NCBI GenBank assembly: GCA_016214055.1
Contig: JACRPE010000018.1
Location: 1 to 64,000 of the forward strand
Source of the DNA: Candidatus Roizmanbacteria bacterium
Lineage (GTDB): Bacteria > Patescibacteriota > Microgenomatia > UBA1406 > GWC2-37-13
Reading direction: 5' to 3'
Length of the DNA stretch: 64,000 nucleotides
The position numbers were made by a program, and so were the translations under genes. Shown piece after piece: positions 8,342 to 17,429 of the stretch. Each line of letters opens with the position of its first letter. The stretch's first letter is position 1. The notes beneath the pieces were generated by a model that saw only the letters and a program-made list of their open reading frames with translations, was not told where the DNA came from and did no database searches.

Positions 8342-9330
8342 AATAACCAGGAAGCTAATAACGTAATGATAATAACCGGGATAACACTGAGTCCTATCAT
8401 TACTTGATTTGAAATCTTCAAATAATCCGACAGAAATATAGCAATAAATGAAATGAGCGTTGCGTGTATGAGGAATAATGGATAGGAGATATCTCCTCCC
8501 AAAAGGATTAAGCGAGGAACGGGTAAGGGTTGTTTTTTTTCCATCCAAACTGATGAAAGCGTGAGAAGTGCAAAAGGAATTCCGAAAGTGAAGGGGCGCA
8601 GGTAAGCTGGCCATTGAGAACCGAAATCGAACATATAATAAATGGACCAGACTACGATGAGGACAATAATAGACAAATAAAAAAATAATCGAATAAGTAA
8701 ATATGACTTAATTTCTTCTTGTGAAGCAATGTGTCCCGCAATGGCTCCGAATAAAAACTCCAGAATAAAATGATCCAAAGGAATATAAAAGGGAGGAAGG
8801 CGGATGGAGAAATTTATTCCCATGAGGAGAAATATGTAGAGAATGAATAAAATAATAGTCTGTTTTTTTGTCAACCACATGAGGCAACAGCCGAAAAGAA
8901 TATAGAAAAATATTTCATAACTTAAACTCCAGACGGGTGCAATCATAACCGGCCATTGGGGAAAAAGGGCAATGGTTTTCACTATGTAGAAGATGTCCAT
9001 ACCAAACGATTTCATAATATTTTTCCCCATAATGGTATATATGAGGGTGATAATGAAAATAACGGCCCAGTAGGGAGGATACACGCGTATAAACCGTTTT
9101 ATAAAATAGTTTTTTACTTTTTCAATATTTTTGAAATCTTGTTGATAGGACCAAAACAATATAAACCCTGAAAGGACAAACAAAAAATCTACTCCCACGA
9201 ATCCCCCTTTAAAGAAGTTGAAGAGTACCCGGTAGTGAAATTTTTCCTCATACACGAGAGTGAGATGAAATAGAGCAACTAACATAGCCGCAATTCCCCG
9301 ATAGATGTGAAGCAGTTTAAATTTTTTCAT
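8272..9330 (-). CDS. Membrane acyltransferase, family 3 (OafA/YrhL-like)
   Basis: A 352 aa protein with about ten membrane segments. It opens with LLHIYRGIAAMLVALFHL: the Arg and His match the conserved catalytic RxxA..H region of acyltransferase 3 proteins. GGFVGVDFLFVLSGFILFW is another family signature. These enzymes acetylate sugars of surface polymers from the cytoplasmic acyl-CoA pool. It ends inside the convergent glycosyltransferase gene (8272-8341). It is probably part of the glycan decoration set. Confidence 0.9.
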   Translation of the reverse strand: MKKFKLLHIYRGIAAMLVALFHLTLVYEEKFHYRVLFNFFKGGFVGVDFLFVLSGFILFWSYQQDFKNIEKVKNYFIKRFIRVYPPYWAVIFIITLIYTIMGKNIMKSFGMDIFYIVKTIALFPQWPVMIAPVWSLSYEIFFYILFGCCLMWLTKKQTIILFILYIFLLMGINFSIRLPPFYIPLDHFILEFLFGAIAGHIASQEEIKSYLLIRLFFYLSIIVLIVVWSIYYMFDFGSQWPAYLRPFTFGIPFALLTLSSVWMEKKQPLPVPRLILLGGDISYPLFLIHATLISFIAIFLSDYLKISNQVMIGLSVIPVIIITLLASWLFHFAIEKPLRNIFSNFFTLRSHV

Positions 9331-9358
9331 TGATAATTGTATTGTAATATGTTATATT
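9330..9358 (+). promoter_or_regulatory. Promoter of the SAM riboswitch-metK transcript
   Basis: TTGATA (9330-9335), 17-base spacer, TATATT (9353-9358). Transcription would begin near 9365, directly at the 5' side of the riboswitch P1 stem. Confidence 0.65.
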
Positions 9359-9367
9359 ATTTTTCAC

Positions 9368-9501
9368 GCCTAAGTATCAAGAGCGGCAGATAGACTTAAG
9401 TCTGTAAGTTACGGCTTACCATTCTGCCCGGCAACCGGCCCCCCGATTTGGAGGGTGCGGTGCAACATCCGTCCCCTCCGATTCGGAGGGGGAAGATAGG
9501 C
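9368..9501 (+). promoter_or_regulatory. SAM-I clan riboswitch upstream of metK
   Basis: Conserved S-box core elements appear in the right order: ATCAAGAG at 9376-9383, CCCGGCAACCGG at about 9427-9438, GGTGC then AA and TCC near 9459-9470, and AGATAGGC at the 3' end. GCCTA (9368-9372) pairs with TAGGC (9497-9501) as P1. The 5' core (GCGGCAGATAGACT) departs from the usual GGTGGAGGGACTGGCCC, so it may be a SAM-I/IV variant. P1 ends only 12 bases before ATG 9514 and overlaps the purine-rich GGAGGGGG, so control is more likely at translation than by a terminator. High SAM would then reduce MetK synthesis. Confidence 0.75.
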
Positions 9502-9513
9502 CATTATAATTTA

Positions 9514-10629
9514 ATGGAATACACTATGTTGTACTCATCTTTCACTTCCGAGTCCGTGTGTGCGGGGCATCCCGATAAAATTTGTGACCAGATCTCCGAT
9601 GGCATTCTTGATGTTGCCCTGTCTCAGGACAAATATGCAAGAGTTGCGGTTGAGTCCCTCGTTACTAAAAACTTTGTGTGCATGGCTGGTGAAGTTACTG
9701 TAAAAGGCAACATGCAATATAAGAAAATTGCACGGGAGGTCATAAAAAAATTGGGATATACAGATAAAAAATTGGGATTTACCTATCAGTCCCCCATCAT
9801 AACTAAAATTCATACCCAATCTTCAGAAATTGCACAAGGAGTAGATGCGCAGGGCGCCGGAGATCAGGGGATGATGTTTGGATATGCCTGCACGGAAACT
9901 CCTTCATATATGCCCCTCCCCATCATGCTTTCCCACGAACTTGCACAGCGAATGGATGAAGTACGAGAGAAAAAGATTCTTCCTTATCTACGACCCGACG
10001 GGAAGACTCAAGTAAGCGTGGGGTATGATAAGGGATTACCTAAATCTATAGAACAAGTAGTTCTTGCAGTACCTCATCGTGAAGACATATCCTTAACTCA
10101 AGTGAAAGAAGAATTATACATACACGTCGTGATCCCGGTTCTCAAAAGATACGGTTATGAAGTAAATATGTCTGACTTGATTGTAAATGGAACGGGTGTT
10201 TGGCATATCGGAGGTCCTGCCTCAGACACCGGGGTAACCGGACGAAAAATCATTGTTGACGCCTATGGCGGTATGGCTCGGGTAGGAGGAGGGGCTTTTT
10301 CAGGGAAAGACCCGACAAAAGTAGATAGATCAGGGGCATATGCAGCTAGATATTTGGCAAAAAATATTGTTGCGGCCGGTTTGGCGTCGCGGTGTGAGGT
10401 ACGTCTTGCTTATTTTATCGGTGCAAAAAAACCGGTCATGCAGGAAGCGGAAACATTCGGAACTGCAAAAAAGTCTGAAAAGGTAATAAAAGATTTTATG
10501 AATAAGATATTGGATACTTCAGTCAAGGGAATTCTTGAGGGGTTACAATTGCGGAAACCAATTTATTTCAAAACTGCAAGTTATGGACATTTTGGCCGAG
10601 ATATATTTCCTTGGGAGAAGATAATGTGA
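9514..10629 (+). CDS. metK: S-adenosylmethionine synthetase
   Basis: About 371 aa; makes SAM from methionine and ATP in the cytoplasm. Family signatures: FTSESVCAGHPDKICDQISD at the start (ATP-binding His and Asp), GAGDQGMMFGYACTET in the middle (normally GAGDQG), and GGGAFSGKDPTKVDRSGAY (P-loop-like). I start at 9514; 9526 is the alternative. The open frame extends to 9448, but that part lies in the riboswitch. The next gene starts at the metK stop, so metK heads an operon with a nucleoside kinase, followed by ahcY. Confidence 0.95.
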   Translation: MEYTMLYSSFTSESVCAGHPDKICDQISDGILDVALSQDKYARVAVESLVTKNFVCMAGEVTVKGNMQYKKIAREVIKKLGYTDKKLGFTYQSPIITKIHTQSSEIAQGVDAQGAGDQGMMFGYACTETPSYMPLPIMLSHELAQRMDEVREKKILPYLRPDGKTQVSVGYDKGLPKSIEQVVLAVPHREDISLTQVKEELYIHVVIPVLKRYGYEVNMSDLIVNGTGVWHIGGPASDTGVTGRKIIVDAYGGMARVGGGAFSGKDPTKVDRSGAYAARYLAKNIVAAGLASRCEVRLAYFIGAKKPVMQEAETFGTAKKSEKVIKDFMNKILDTSVKGILEGLQLRKPIYFKTASYGHFGRDIFPWEKIM

Positions 10630-11693
10630 AGAAATATAATTCAATCATAATCGCCGGTTCTATGTCTTGGGATACTATTATGGACTTCCCGAGAAGGTTC
10701 GTAGACTTTCTTGCACCTGAAAAACTTCACCAGATCAATGTGTCATTTGTAGTTGATAACCTGGAAAAGCAGATGGGAGGAACAGCTACCAATATTGCTT
10801 TTGCCGCCTCACAGATTAAAAAAATACTAATCAGTCATCCTGAATTTATTTCAGGATCTGATTCAAAACAGATGCCGAAACGAGTTCGGCATGACACAAG
10901 TATCTATATTCTCGGTGGGTTGGGAAAGGATGGAAAAGACCATCTACGTTTTTTTAAAAAAAATAAAATTGATACTCGGGGAATCGTGGTTGACAAGAAT
11001 ATATTCAGTGCGAATGGGTCCGTGATTACTGACATAAAAGATAATCAGATTTGGGGGTTTTATTATGGAGCTTGTGAGAGGGGTAAAGATGTAGAGTTTA
11101 CAAAATTTGTAAGGAAGGACAACCTGATGATCATATCTGCAAATCATCCTCGGGCATTTCTGGCCGCCCAAAAATATGCAGTGAAGAATAAAGTTGATTA
11201 TTTATACGATGCCGGAATGTCACTCACTTGGATAACGGATAAAGATTTGAAACAAGGAGTTATGAATGCAACTTACTTAATCGGAAATGATTATGAAATT
11301 GCGATGATAATAAAGAGAATTAAAATGACGGAAAAGGAATTGGTTAAGAAAGGAGTCAATGTAATTACGACTTTAGGAGAAAAGGGAGTTAAATTCGAGG
11401 GAAATCCTAAATCCCAAATACTAAACCCTAAACAAATTCTAAATTCCAAATTGCAAAAAGAAATAAGCTTATATATTCCTGCGGTGAAAGTTCATAAGGT
11501 AGTGGATCCGACGGGGGCGGGAGACGGGTTCAGGGGAGGATTTATGGTTGCATTGGCTTTGGGGTATGATATGATAGATTGTTTGAAGGTTGGAAATGTG
11601 GTAGCGAGCTTTGCCATTGAAAAATACGGAACGGTAAATTATAAGATGAGTAAAGGTGAATTTGAAAAAAGGTTAAGGTTGATTAGTAGTTAG
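10626..11693 (+). CDS. PfkB-family carbohydrate/nucleoside kinase, probably adenosine kinase
   Basis: A ribokinase-fold kinase of about 355 aa. It shows the N-terminal GGTATNIAFAASQ (substrate site) and DPTGAGDGFRGGF, whose GAGD holds the catalytic Asp and anion hole. Between metK and ahcY, phosphorylation of adenosine freed by AhcY is the likely job. The GTG at 10626 overlaps the metK TGA; an ATG at 10611 is possible. Two stretches look inserted: residues about 70-90 (HPEFISGSDSKQMPKRVRHD, a family F palindrome) and about 259-279 (NPKSQILNPKQILNSK). Without them the length fits the family better. Confidence 0.85.
   Translation: MKKYNSIIIAGSMSWDTIMDFPRRFVDFLAPEKLHQINVSFVVDNLEKQMGGTATNIAFAASQIKKILISHPEFISGSDSKQMPKRVRHDTSIYILGGLGKDGKDHLRFFKKNKIDTRGIVVDKNIFSANGSVITDIKDNQIWGFYYGACERGKDVEFTKFVRKDNLMIISANHPRAFLAAQKYAVKNKVDYLYDAGMSLTWITDKDLKQGVMNATYLIGNDYEIAMIIKRIKMTEKELVKKGVNVITTLGEKGVKFEGNPKSQILNPKQILNSKLQKEISLYIPAVKVHKVVDPTGAGDGFRGGFMVALALGYDMIDCLKVGNVVASFAIEKYGTVNYKMSKGEFEKRLRLISS
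10834..10896. repeat. Palindromic repeat, family F, inside a kinase gene
   Basis: CATCCTGAATTTATTTCAGG and then GATGCCGAAACGAGTTCGGC, each a hairpin, translated in frame. Intergenic relatives lie at 40619-40698 and 52062-52120 with the same two-hairpin order. This is direct evidence for a repeat inside a coding region. Confidence 0.85.
11402..11462. repeat. Tandem-like AAATCCCAAA/AAACCCTAAA repeat inside the kinase gene
   Basis: Low-complexity stretch with units such as CCTAAATCCCAAATACTAAA and CCTAAACAAATTCTAAATT, translated as NPKSQILNPKQILNSKLQKE. It falls between two family core blocks, so it is probably a surface loop insertion. Confidence 0.65.
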
Positions 11694-11768
11694 CGCTCCG
11701 ATTATGTCATTTTTGCTCAATGGGAGCCCTTTAATTCCCAACTCGCAAAAACGCCATAATCTTCGCGC
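11693..11768. repeat. Long palindromic element, family B (copy 1)
   Basis: The left arm at 11693-11716 (GCGCTCCGATTATGTC then ATTTTTGC) pairs imperfectly with the right arm at 11745-11768. The loop holds a second small inverted repeat (GGGAGCCC and TTCCC). It begins inside the kinase stop codon and ends 14 bases before the ahcY ATG. A sister copy lies at 36936-37012, before recR. Confidence 0.75.
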
Positions 11769-11782
11769 AGAAATTTATCATT

Positions 11783-13036
11783 ATGAAATACGACATAAAA
11801 GACATCAATTTAGCATCCGAGGGTAAGAAGTTAATAGAATGGGCGGGGCGGGATATGCCGGTCTTAAAGCTTATCCGCGAACGCTTTATCAAGGAAAAAG
11901 CATTGAAGGGCGTACGTTTGGGCGTCTGTTTGCATGTGACTAGTGAAACCGCGAATTTGGCCATTACGCTCAAGGCCGGGGGAGCCGAAGTTTTTCTTTG
12001 CGCAAGTAATCCCCTTTCCACTAATGACTCAGTTGCTTCATCCCTCGTCAAGGATTTTAATATCCCCACTTTTGCAATAAAAGGCGAAGATAATAAAACC
12101 TATTACAAACATTTGAATATGGTATTGGATACCGAACCGAATCAAACGATGGACGACGGGGCTGATCTTGTTGGCTTGATTCATAGCAAGCGGAAAGAGC
12201 TCCTTAACGTTGTGGTTGGATCGACTGAAGAAACCACAACCGGAGTCATACGTTTACGCGCTATGGAGAAAGATCATGCGTTAAAAATTCCGGTGCTCGC
12301 AGTGAATGATAATCTCACCAAACATTTATTTGACAACCGATACGGTACTGGACAGTCGACTATCGACGGAATAATACGTGCAACAAACATTCTTCTCGCC
12401 GGTCGCACGTTTGTTGTTGTGGGTTACGGATGGTGCGGACGGGGTTTGGCAAGCCGTGCCCGGGGAATGGGGGCTCACGTAGTGGTAACCGAAATTGACC
12501 CGGTGAAGGCGCTTGAGGCACGAATGGATGGATTTGTGGTTGAACCCATGAAAGAGGCTATTGCTCACGCAGACATCATCGTCACCGTCACCGGAAACAA
12601 ACACGTTATCGACGCGGACCATCTTAAGGTTGCAAAAGATGGGATAATCATGGCTAATTCGGGACATTTTGATGTAGAAATAAATAAAGAGGCACTCAAA
12701 AAGCTTTCTAAAAAAGTAAAAACACTGCGACCTTTTGTTGAGGAATATGATATGGGAAAGAAAAAAATATATTTGTTAGCCGAAGGACGCCTCGTCAATT
12801 TAGCTTCAGCCGAAGGGCACCCCGCCTCAGTTATGGATATGAGTTTTGCAGGGCAGGCGTTGGCCTCCGAGTTCATGTGGAATAACCGCGGGAAACTGAC
12901 GGGAAAAGTGTACCAACTTCCTGAAAAATTAGACAGGCAGATTGCGGCATTAAAACTGAAGGCAGAAGGGATATGCATAGATACTTTGACTTCCGAGCAG
13001 AAAAAGTATTTGGAATCCTGGAAAGAAGGAACATAA
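11783..13036 (+). CDS. ahcY: Adenosylhomocysteinase
   Basis: A 417 aa NAD-dependent enzyme that splits S-adenosylhomocysteine into adenosine and homocysteine in the cytoplasm. Signatures: [33 protein letters not shown] (substrate Glu), [18 protein letters not shown] (catalytic Lys/Asp region), NAD site [15 protein letters not shown], and HFDVEI. At 417 aa it is the shorter form, without the roughly 40 aa insert of many bacterial enzymes. With metK and the nucleoside kinase it forms a SAM-recycling module. The family B palindrome lies directly upstream. Confidence 0.96.
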   Translation: MKYDIKDINLASEGKKLIEWAGRDMPVLKLIRERFIKEKALKGVRLGVCLHVTSETANLAITLKAGGAEVFLCASNPLSTNDSVASSLVKDFNIPTFAIKGEDNKTYYKHLNMVLDTEPNQTMDDGADLVGLIHSKRKELLNVVVGSTEETTTGVIRLRAMEKDHALKIPVLAVNDNLTKHLFDNRYGTGQSTIDGIIRATNILLAGRTFVVVGYGWCGRGLASRARGMGAHVVVTEIDPVKALEARMDGFVVEPMKEAIAHADIIVTVTGNKHVIDADHLKVAKDGIIMANSGHFDVEINKEALKKLSKKVKTLRPFVEEYDMGKKKIYLLAEGRLVNLASAEGHPASVMDMSFAGQALASEFMWNNRGKLTGKVYQLPEKLDRQIAALKLKAEGICIDTLTSEQKKYLESWKEGT

Positions 13037-13042
13037 TTCTGC

Positions 13043-13048
13043 TATAAT
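13043..13048 (+). promoter_or_regulatory. -10 box of the pyruvate kinase gene
   Basis: A perfect TATAAT ends seven bases before the ATG at 13056. No ribosome-binding site fits in between; a leaderless mRNA is the simplest reading. Confidence 0.55.
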
Positions 13049-13055
13049 TAGCTTC

Positions 13056-14471
13056 ATGGATAAACTAACGAAGATTGTTGCAACAATCGGTCCTTCGTGT
13101 GATTCACCGGAGATGATTGAGAAACTGATTTTAGCCGGGGTGAATATTTTCCGCTTCAATTTTAAGCATAATATTCTTGAGTGGCACGGTGACCGCATAC
13201 AAAGGGTAAATAAAATCTCCGAAAAATTGGGAGTACCTGTAGGTACCCTTATTGATCTGCAAGGACCTGAAATACGGATAAATATGTCTGTAGATCAAAT
13301 TACGGTAAAAGAATACGATCTTCTCTCCTTTGGCGAAGGACAGGATTTATCCATATCTCATCCTCAAATAATCCAGCACCTGACCATTGGACAAAAAATA
13401 TTAGCCGACAGCGGATCGTTTTCTTTTACCGTTGAAAAAAAAGACGGGAAAACATATTTACGATCCCAGTCATCAGGTATCTTAAAAAACAAAAAAGCAT
13501 TAAATATTCCCGGCGCCGACTTCCCCTTCCCGGTTATGGTTGACCGTGATTTTGAAGGATTGAAGATTGCATCCCTCAATGAGATAGATTTTGTAGCGCT
13601 TTCATTTGTGCGTACTGCCGATGATATTCGTGTCGTGAGGAGCGAGATGAAAAAATATAAAGTGAACGCTAGACTTATTGCAAAAATTGAAACGGAAAAA
13701 TCTCTCAAAAACCTGGATGAAATCATTGACGTGAGTGACGGGATCATGGTAGCAAGAGGTGATCTGGGTGTTGAGCTCCCTCTTGAGGAGGTTCCTTACT
13801 ATCAAAAAATTATCATAAAAAAAAGTATAAAAAAAGGTATCCCCGTCATCACCGCTACCCAAATGCTTGAAAGCATGATAGAAAAGCCTTTTCCCACACG
13901 GGCCGAAGTGTCTGATATTGCCAATGCAACCTACGATCTGACTGATGCGGTTATGTTATCCGGCGAGACTGCAACAGGTGCACATCCTGTTGAAGCTGTG
14001 AAAGTCATGAGTAAAACTCTCGCCTTCAATGAATTGAAGAACATGGTGGACAGCCGGAAACGGTTTGATTTTCAAGTAGCAGACCAAAATGCAACTTTAT
14101 GTGATGCGGCTTATGGTTTATATTTGGCATATCGTAATCAGAATAAAAAAATTGCGGGATTTCTTGCATTTACCCATGCCGGGAACACCGTGCGCCTCCT
14201 TTCCCGCTATCGTCCCCTCGTGCCTATTTTTGCATTTGATCCGACCGATACCATAAGTGACAGCCTCACTATACAGTATGGAGTTATCCCCTTCTCTTTT
14301 AAATCTTCCTTAAAAAAAACTGAAGTTGAAAAAGAAGACATATTGAGGGCAGTTGCTTTTTTGAAAAAAAAATCATTGACGAAAAAAGGGGACATTTTGA
14401 TCGTGCTTCACGGTGAGTATTGGGCGGCGGAAGGAAAAACTTCGACGGTAAAAATTTTGAAAGTTGAGTAA
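13056..14471 (+). CDS. pyk: Pyruvate kinase
   Basis: A 471 aa glycolytic enzyme that turns phosphoenolpyruvate and ADP into pyruvate and ATP. Visible: the start KIVATIGPSCDSPEMIEKL, DLQGPEIRI, IAKIETEKSLKNLDEIID (Lys/Glu of the active site), MVARGDLGVELPLEEVP, and TQMLESMIEKPFPTRAEVSD. Length matches the usual 470-480 aa. The C-terminal regulatory-type domain is present (about 340-471). With the class I aldolase at 47934 it supports a working lower glycolysis. Confidence 0.97.
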   Translation: MDKLTKIVATIGPSCDSPEMIEKLILAGVNIFRFNFKHNILEWHGDRIQRVNKISEKLGVPVGTLIDLQGPEIRINMSVDQITVKEYDLLSFGEGQDLSISHPQIIQHLTIGQKILADSGSFSFTVEKKDGKTYLRSQSSGILKNKKALNIPGADFPFPVMVDRDFEGLKIASLNEIDFVALSFVRTADDIRVVRSEMKKYKVNARLIAKIETEKSLKNLDEIIDVSDGIMVARGDLGVELPLEEVPYYQKIIIKKSIKKGIPVITATQMLESMIEKPFPTRAEVSDIANATYDLTDAVMLSGETATGAHPVEAVKVMSKTLAFNELKNMVDSRKRFDFQVADQNATLCDAAYGLYLAYRNQNKKIAGFLAFTHAGNTVRLLSRYRPLVPIFAFDPTDTISDSLTIQYGVIPFSFKSSLKKTEVEKEDILRAVAFLKKKSLTKKGDILIVLHGEYWAAEGKTSTVKILKVE

Positions 14472-14474
14472 TTC

Positions 14475-14584
14475 CGCGTTCTTGAATATGCCTTTTCGCA
14501 AATGCAGCAAGCTAATAAGCATGATTTCAGACATAACGTTGGTTGCCACGCATGCCATTTGCTCAAATCCATATTCTTCGAACG
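14475..14584. repeat. Palindromic element, family C (copy 1)
   Basis: Left arm CGTTCTTGAATATGCC (from 14477), then CTTTTCGCAAATGCAGCAAG; the right arm (GCCATTTGCTCAAATCC, then ATATTCTTCGAACG) is its imperfect inverse. It lies between pyk and lepA. A shorter relative of the left half is at 51409-51467. Confidence 0.65.
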
Positions 14585-14617
14585 ATTTCGGTAGGTTTAT
14601 TATTAAATAATTTTATT

Positions 14618-16444
14618 ATGGATGTAAGTCGTATTCGAAATTTTGCAATTATCGCCCATGTGGATCATGGTAAATCTACGTTGGCTGATCGATTTCTAGA
14701 ACTCACGGGTGTAGTGAAGGCGGGAGGGCACGAGGAACAATTCTTGGATCGAAATCCCATATCCCGTGAGCGAGGAATCACTATTAAACTGGCGCCAGTT
14801 ACGATGAAATACAAATTAACGAATTCAAAAATTAACGAATTAACAAATTTGTTAACCCGTGAACCCGTTAACCCGATAATTAGTCAAGAATATACTTTAA
14901 ACCTAATTGATACACCTGGGCATGTAGATTTTTCTTACGAGGTTGATCGAACGTTGGCATGTGTGGAGGGAGTAATACTATTAGTCGATTGTACTCAAGG
15001 AGTGCAGGCGCAGACAATCGCCAATGCTTATAAGGCTATAGAAAAAAATCTCGTCATTATTCCTGTCATAAATAAAGTTGATATGGCCAATGCGCAGGTT
15101 GAAAAGACTAAAAAACAACTCATGGGATTCTTGGGGATTGATGAAAGTGAAATTTTTGAAATATCCGCAAAAACAGGATTAAATGTTGAAAAATTACTGA
15201 AAACCGTTGTAGAAAAAATACCGGCTCCAAATAAGATTGCCACGTCACCCGGCTTCGCCGAGGTTCCTCGCAATGACAAACTTCGCGCCCTCATTTTCGA
15301 CTCATATTACGATTCGCATAAGGGAGTCATTGCCTTCATCCGCGTCATAAATGGAAGTATCAATAAAGGAAAAGAAATAAAGATGGTCCATACCGGAGAG
15401 TCATTTAAAGTATTGGAAACGGGGATATTTAAACCAGATCTTTCTCCAACAGATACATTATCATATGGAGAAATAGGCTACGTTGCCACCAATTTAAAGG
15501 ATATTCATAAGGTCGAAATCGGTGACACGATGGGTGAGGCTCGAATAGAAACTGAGCCCCTCCCCGGATATAAAAAAGTCAAACCAATGGTATATGCTTC
15601 AGTTTTTCCTACAGACACACAGGACTATCTCAATTTAAAGAAGGCTCTTGAAAAATTATATCTGAATGATTCCGCTCTTCAATTTTCATCCATCTTCAGT
15701 AAAGCACTGGGTGCCGGGTTTCGCGTGGGGTTTTTGGGTCTCCTTCATGCGGATGTGGTGCGCGAACGATTGGAGCGGGAGTATGAGTTGTCCATTGTCC
15801 TTACTCCCCCGCAGGTGGAGTACAAAATCGAGAACGGAGAGTTTTATGAACCGTATGCGAAAATTCTGATCCTAACCCCCGAAGAATACATGGGCGCCAT
15901 CATGAAATTATGTGATGATTACCGCGCAACATTTATCACCATGGATAATAGAAATCAGGTCTCTTTGACCTATGAAATTCCTATGTCAGAGATGATTTCT
16001 GATTTTTTTGATAATCTAAAAAGCGTGACGAGCGGGTATGCATCGCTTGATTGGGAACTCTCGCGCTATCAACATGTGGATGCAGATAAACTTGAATTAT
16101 TACTGAATATGGAGCCGATTGAGGAATTCTCTGAGGTGGTTGTGAAAGAACGGGCAATGAAAAGGGGTGCAGAATTAACTAAAAAATTACACGGAGTTAT
16201 CCCACGGCAACAGTTTGAAATACGAATCCAAGCACGTTATAAAGGAAAAATACTGGCGAGTGAGCGCATTGCGCCATTTCGTAAAGATGTGCTTATGCAT
16301 AAGGGAAAGTTGGTAGGAGGCGGGGATTTTTCACGGAAAAGAAAACTGCTCGAGCAGCAAAAAGAAGGAAAGAAGCTTATGAAATCCGTGGGGACGGTGG
16401 AGATACCCAAGGAAGCATTTATGAAGATGTTTAAAAAGAATTAA
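14618..16444 (+). CDS. lepA: Elongation factor 4 (LepA), GTPase, with two repeat-derived insertions
   Basis: About 608 aa ribosome-associated GTPase that back-translocates or remodels stalled ribosomes. Motifs: G1 AHVDHGKST, G2 RERGITIK, G3 DTPGHVDF, G4 NKVDMANA; then LepA-specific blocks such as FRVGFLGLLHADVVRERLER. The start at 14618 (MDVSRIRNFAIIAHVDHGKS) matches the family; the longer frame lies in a palindrome. Two odd inserts: residues about 66-91, between G2 and G3, are a translated TTAAC array (TNSKINELTNLLTREPVNP); residues about 207-221 (IATSPGFAEVPRND) come from another palindrome. Both sit where loops vary in relatives. Confidence 0.95.
   Translation: MDVSRIRNFAIIAHVDHGKSTLADRFLELTGVVKAGGHEEQFLDRNPISRERGITIKLAPVTMKYKLTNSKINELTNLLTREPVNPIISQEYTLNLIDTPGHVDFSYEVDRTLACVEGVILLVDCTQGVQAQTIANAYKAIEKNLVIIPVINKVDMANAQVEKTKKQLMGFLGIDESEIFEISAKTGLNVEKLLKTVVEKIPAPNKIATSPGFAEVPRNDKLRALIFDSYYDSHKGVIAFIRVINGSINKGKEIKMVHTGESFKVLETGIFKPDLSPTDTLSYGEIGYVATNLKDIHKVEIGDTMGEARIETEPLPGYKKVKPMVYASVFPTDTQDYLNLKKALEKLYLNDSALQFSSIFSKALGAGFRVGFLGLLHADVVRERLEREYELSIVLTPPQVEYKIENGEFYEPYAKILILTPEEYMGAIMKLCDDYRATFITMDNRNQVSLTYEIPMSEMISDFFDNLKSVTSGYASLDWELSRYQHVDADKLELLLNMEPIEEFSEVVVKERAMKRGAELTKKLHGVIPRQQFEIRIQARYKGKILASERIAPFRKDVLMHKGKLVGGGDFSRKRKLLEQQKEGKKLMKSVGTVEIPKEAFMKMFKKN
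14815..14890. repeat. TTAAC octamer array inside lepA
   Basis: Units AATTAACGAATT, AAATTAACG, AATTAACA, TTTGTTAACCCG, GTTAACCCG are read in frame in the GTPase domain. Outside genes the same array occurs at about a dozen sites in this window. Confidence 0.85.
15239..15282. repeat. Palindromic repeat inside lepA
   Basis: TCACCCGGCTTCGCCGAGG followed by TTCCTCGCAATGACA, translated as SPGFAEVPRND. The ending resembles the GAATGAC end of family A repeats. It sits between the GTPase domain and domain II. Confidence 0.7.
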
Positions 16445-16514
16445 AGAGTTAAAAAGTTAACGGGTTAAAGAGTTTATTAACCCTATAACTCTCAAAACCC
16501 TTTAACACTTTAAC
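16445..16514. repeat. TTAAC array between convergent lepA and miaA
   Basis: GTTAACGGGTTAAAGAG and the inverse CTCTCAAAACCCTTTAAC can pair; the site may end transcription from both sides. Confidence 0.6.
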
Positions 16515-17429
16515 TTAGATATACTTCCAAATAATGTTCGGGTCTTTTTTCATAAATGTAAGTTGGCGTTTGGTATATTGGAATTCTCTCAAAATCCACT
16601 CATCGATTGCCAGCTGTTTCGTAATCTTACCTTTCAGATACCGCATAACTTGCTGGTATCCAATCGTCTTCATTCCCGGGTCATTTTCTGTATACCCTTG
16701 AGTCAACAATTTCTTAACCTCATCTATAGCTCCTTCCTGTAACCTTTTATCTACTCTCAGTTTAATCGTACTCAGCAACTTTTCACGGTCATGAAAAGTT
16801 AGGCCTATAAACTCGATATTTTTGTCTTTGAAAAAATCATTGAAAATGAATTTCATTTTAGTGGGAACTTTTATACCCTTCTTTTTATAGAAAGAAGCGA
16901 TTTCAATCTTGCGGATAAGGCGTTGAGGGTTTTTTTTATCGCTTTCATTTAAACTAGCAAACAGAGGTTTATCAATCTCAACAAGCTTTTGTTGAAGATT
17001 CTTTACTGGAAACTCATTTAGTTTCTCACGTAGCTTTATGTTGGGGGGTATATTTTCCGTTTGAACCTGATACAGAAGATGATAGAGGTATAAATAAGTA
17101 CCACCAACAAGGATAGGGGTCTTTTTTCGCTTTAAAATATGCATTAAAACTTTCATTGCCGTTTGCGTAAAATCAAAGGACGAGAAGTATTCCTTGGGGT
17201 CGACCAAGTCGTAGAGCCAAATCAAATTTGAAGTTTGTTTACCCTGAGGAACGTAGGGAAATTTGAAATTTTTAATTATCTCCTTGTCTTTTCCCGTGAT
17301 GATGTCCAGTTTTTTGTAGATTTGGCGGGAGTCAAAATTCACGAGTTCTCCATCACATTCTTTAGCATATTGAAGTGCAAGACTTGTCTTACCTGTTGCG
17401 GAAGGGCCGGTTACTATTATGATTTTCAT
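16515..17429 (-). CDS. miaA: tRNA dimethylallyltransferase
   Basis: About 304 aa; adds a dimethylallyl group to A37 of tRNAs that read UNN codons. P-loop GPSATGKTSLALQYA at the start, then DSRQIYKKLDIITGKD (family: DSxQxYxxxDIGTAKP), VGGTYLYLYHLL and a C-terminal GYQQVMRYLKG followed by TKRQLTFMKK. The start at 17429 (MKIIIVTGPS) is favoured; 17435 is two codons earlier. It lies between TTAAC arrays, convergent with lepA and probably co-transcribed with folD. Confidence 0.95.
   Translation of the reverse strand: MKIIIVTGPSATGKTSLALQYAKECDGELVNFDSRQIYKKLDIITGKDKEIIKNFKFPYVPQGKQTSNLIWLYDLVDPKEYFSSFDFTQTAMKVLMHILKRKKTPILVGGTYLYLYHLLYQVQTENIPPNIKLREKLNEFPVKNLQQKLVEIDKPLFASLNESDKKNPQRLIRKIEIASFYKKKGIKVPTKMKFIFNDFFKDKNIEFIGLTFHDREKLLSTIKLRVDKRLQEGAIDEVKKLLTQGYTENDPGMKTIGYQQVMRYLKGKITKQLAIDEWILREFQYTKRQLTFMKKDPNIIWKYI

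Noticed and set aside
9448-9513. Longer MetK start
   Set aside because: It lies in the SAM riboswitch; MetK proteins begin at FTSESV.
14543-14617. Longer LepA start
   Set aside because: It is coded by the right arm of a family C palindrome; LepA proteins start near MDxxRIRNF.
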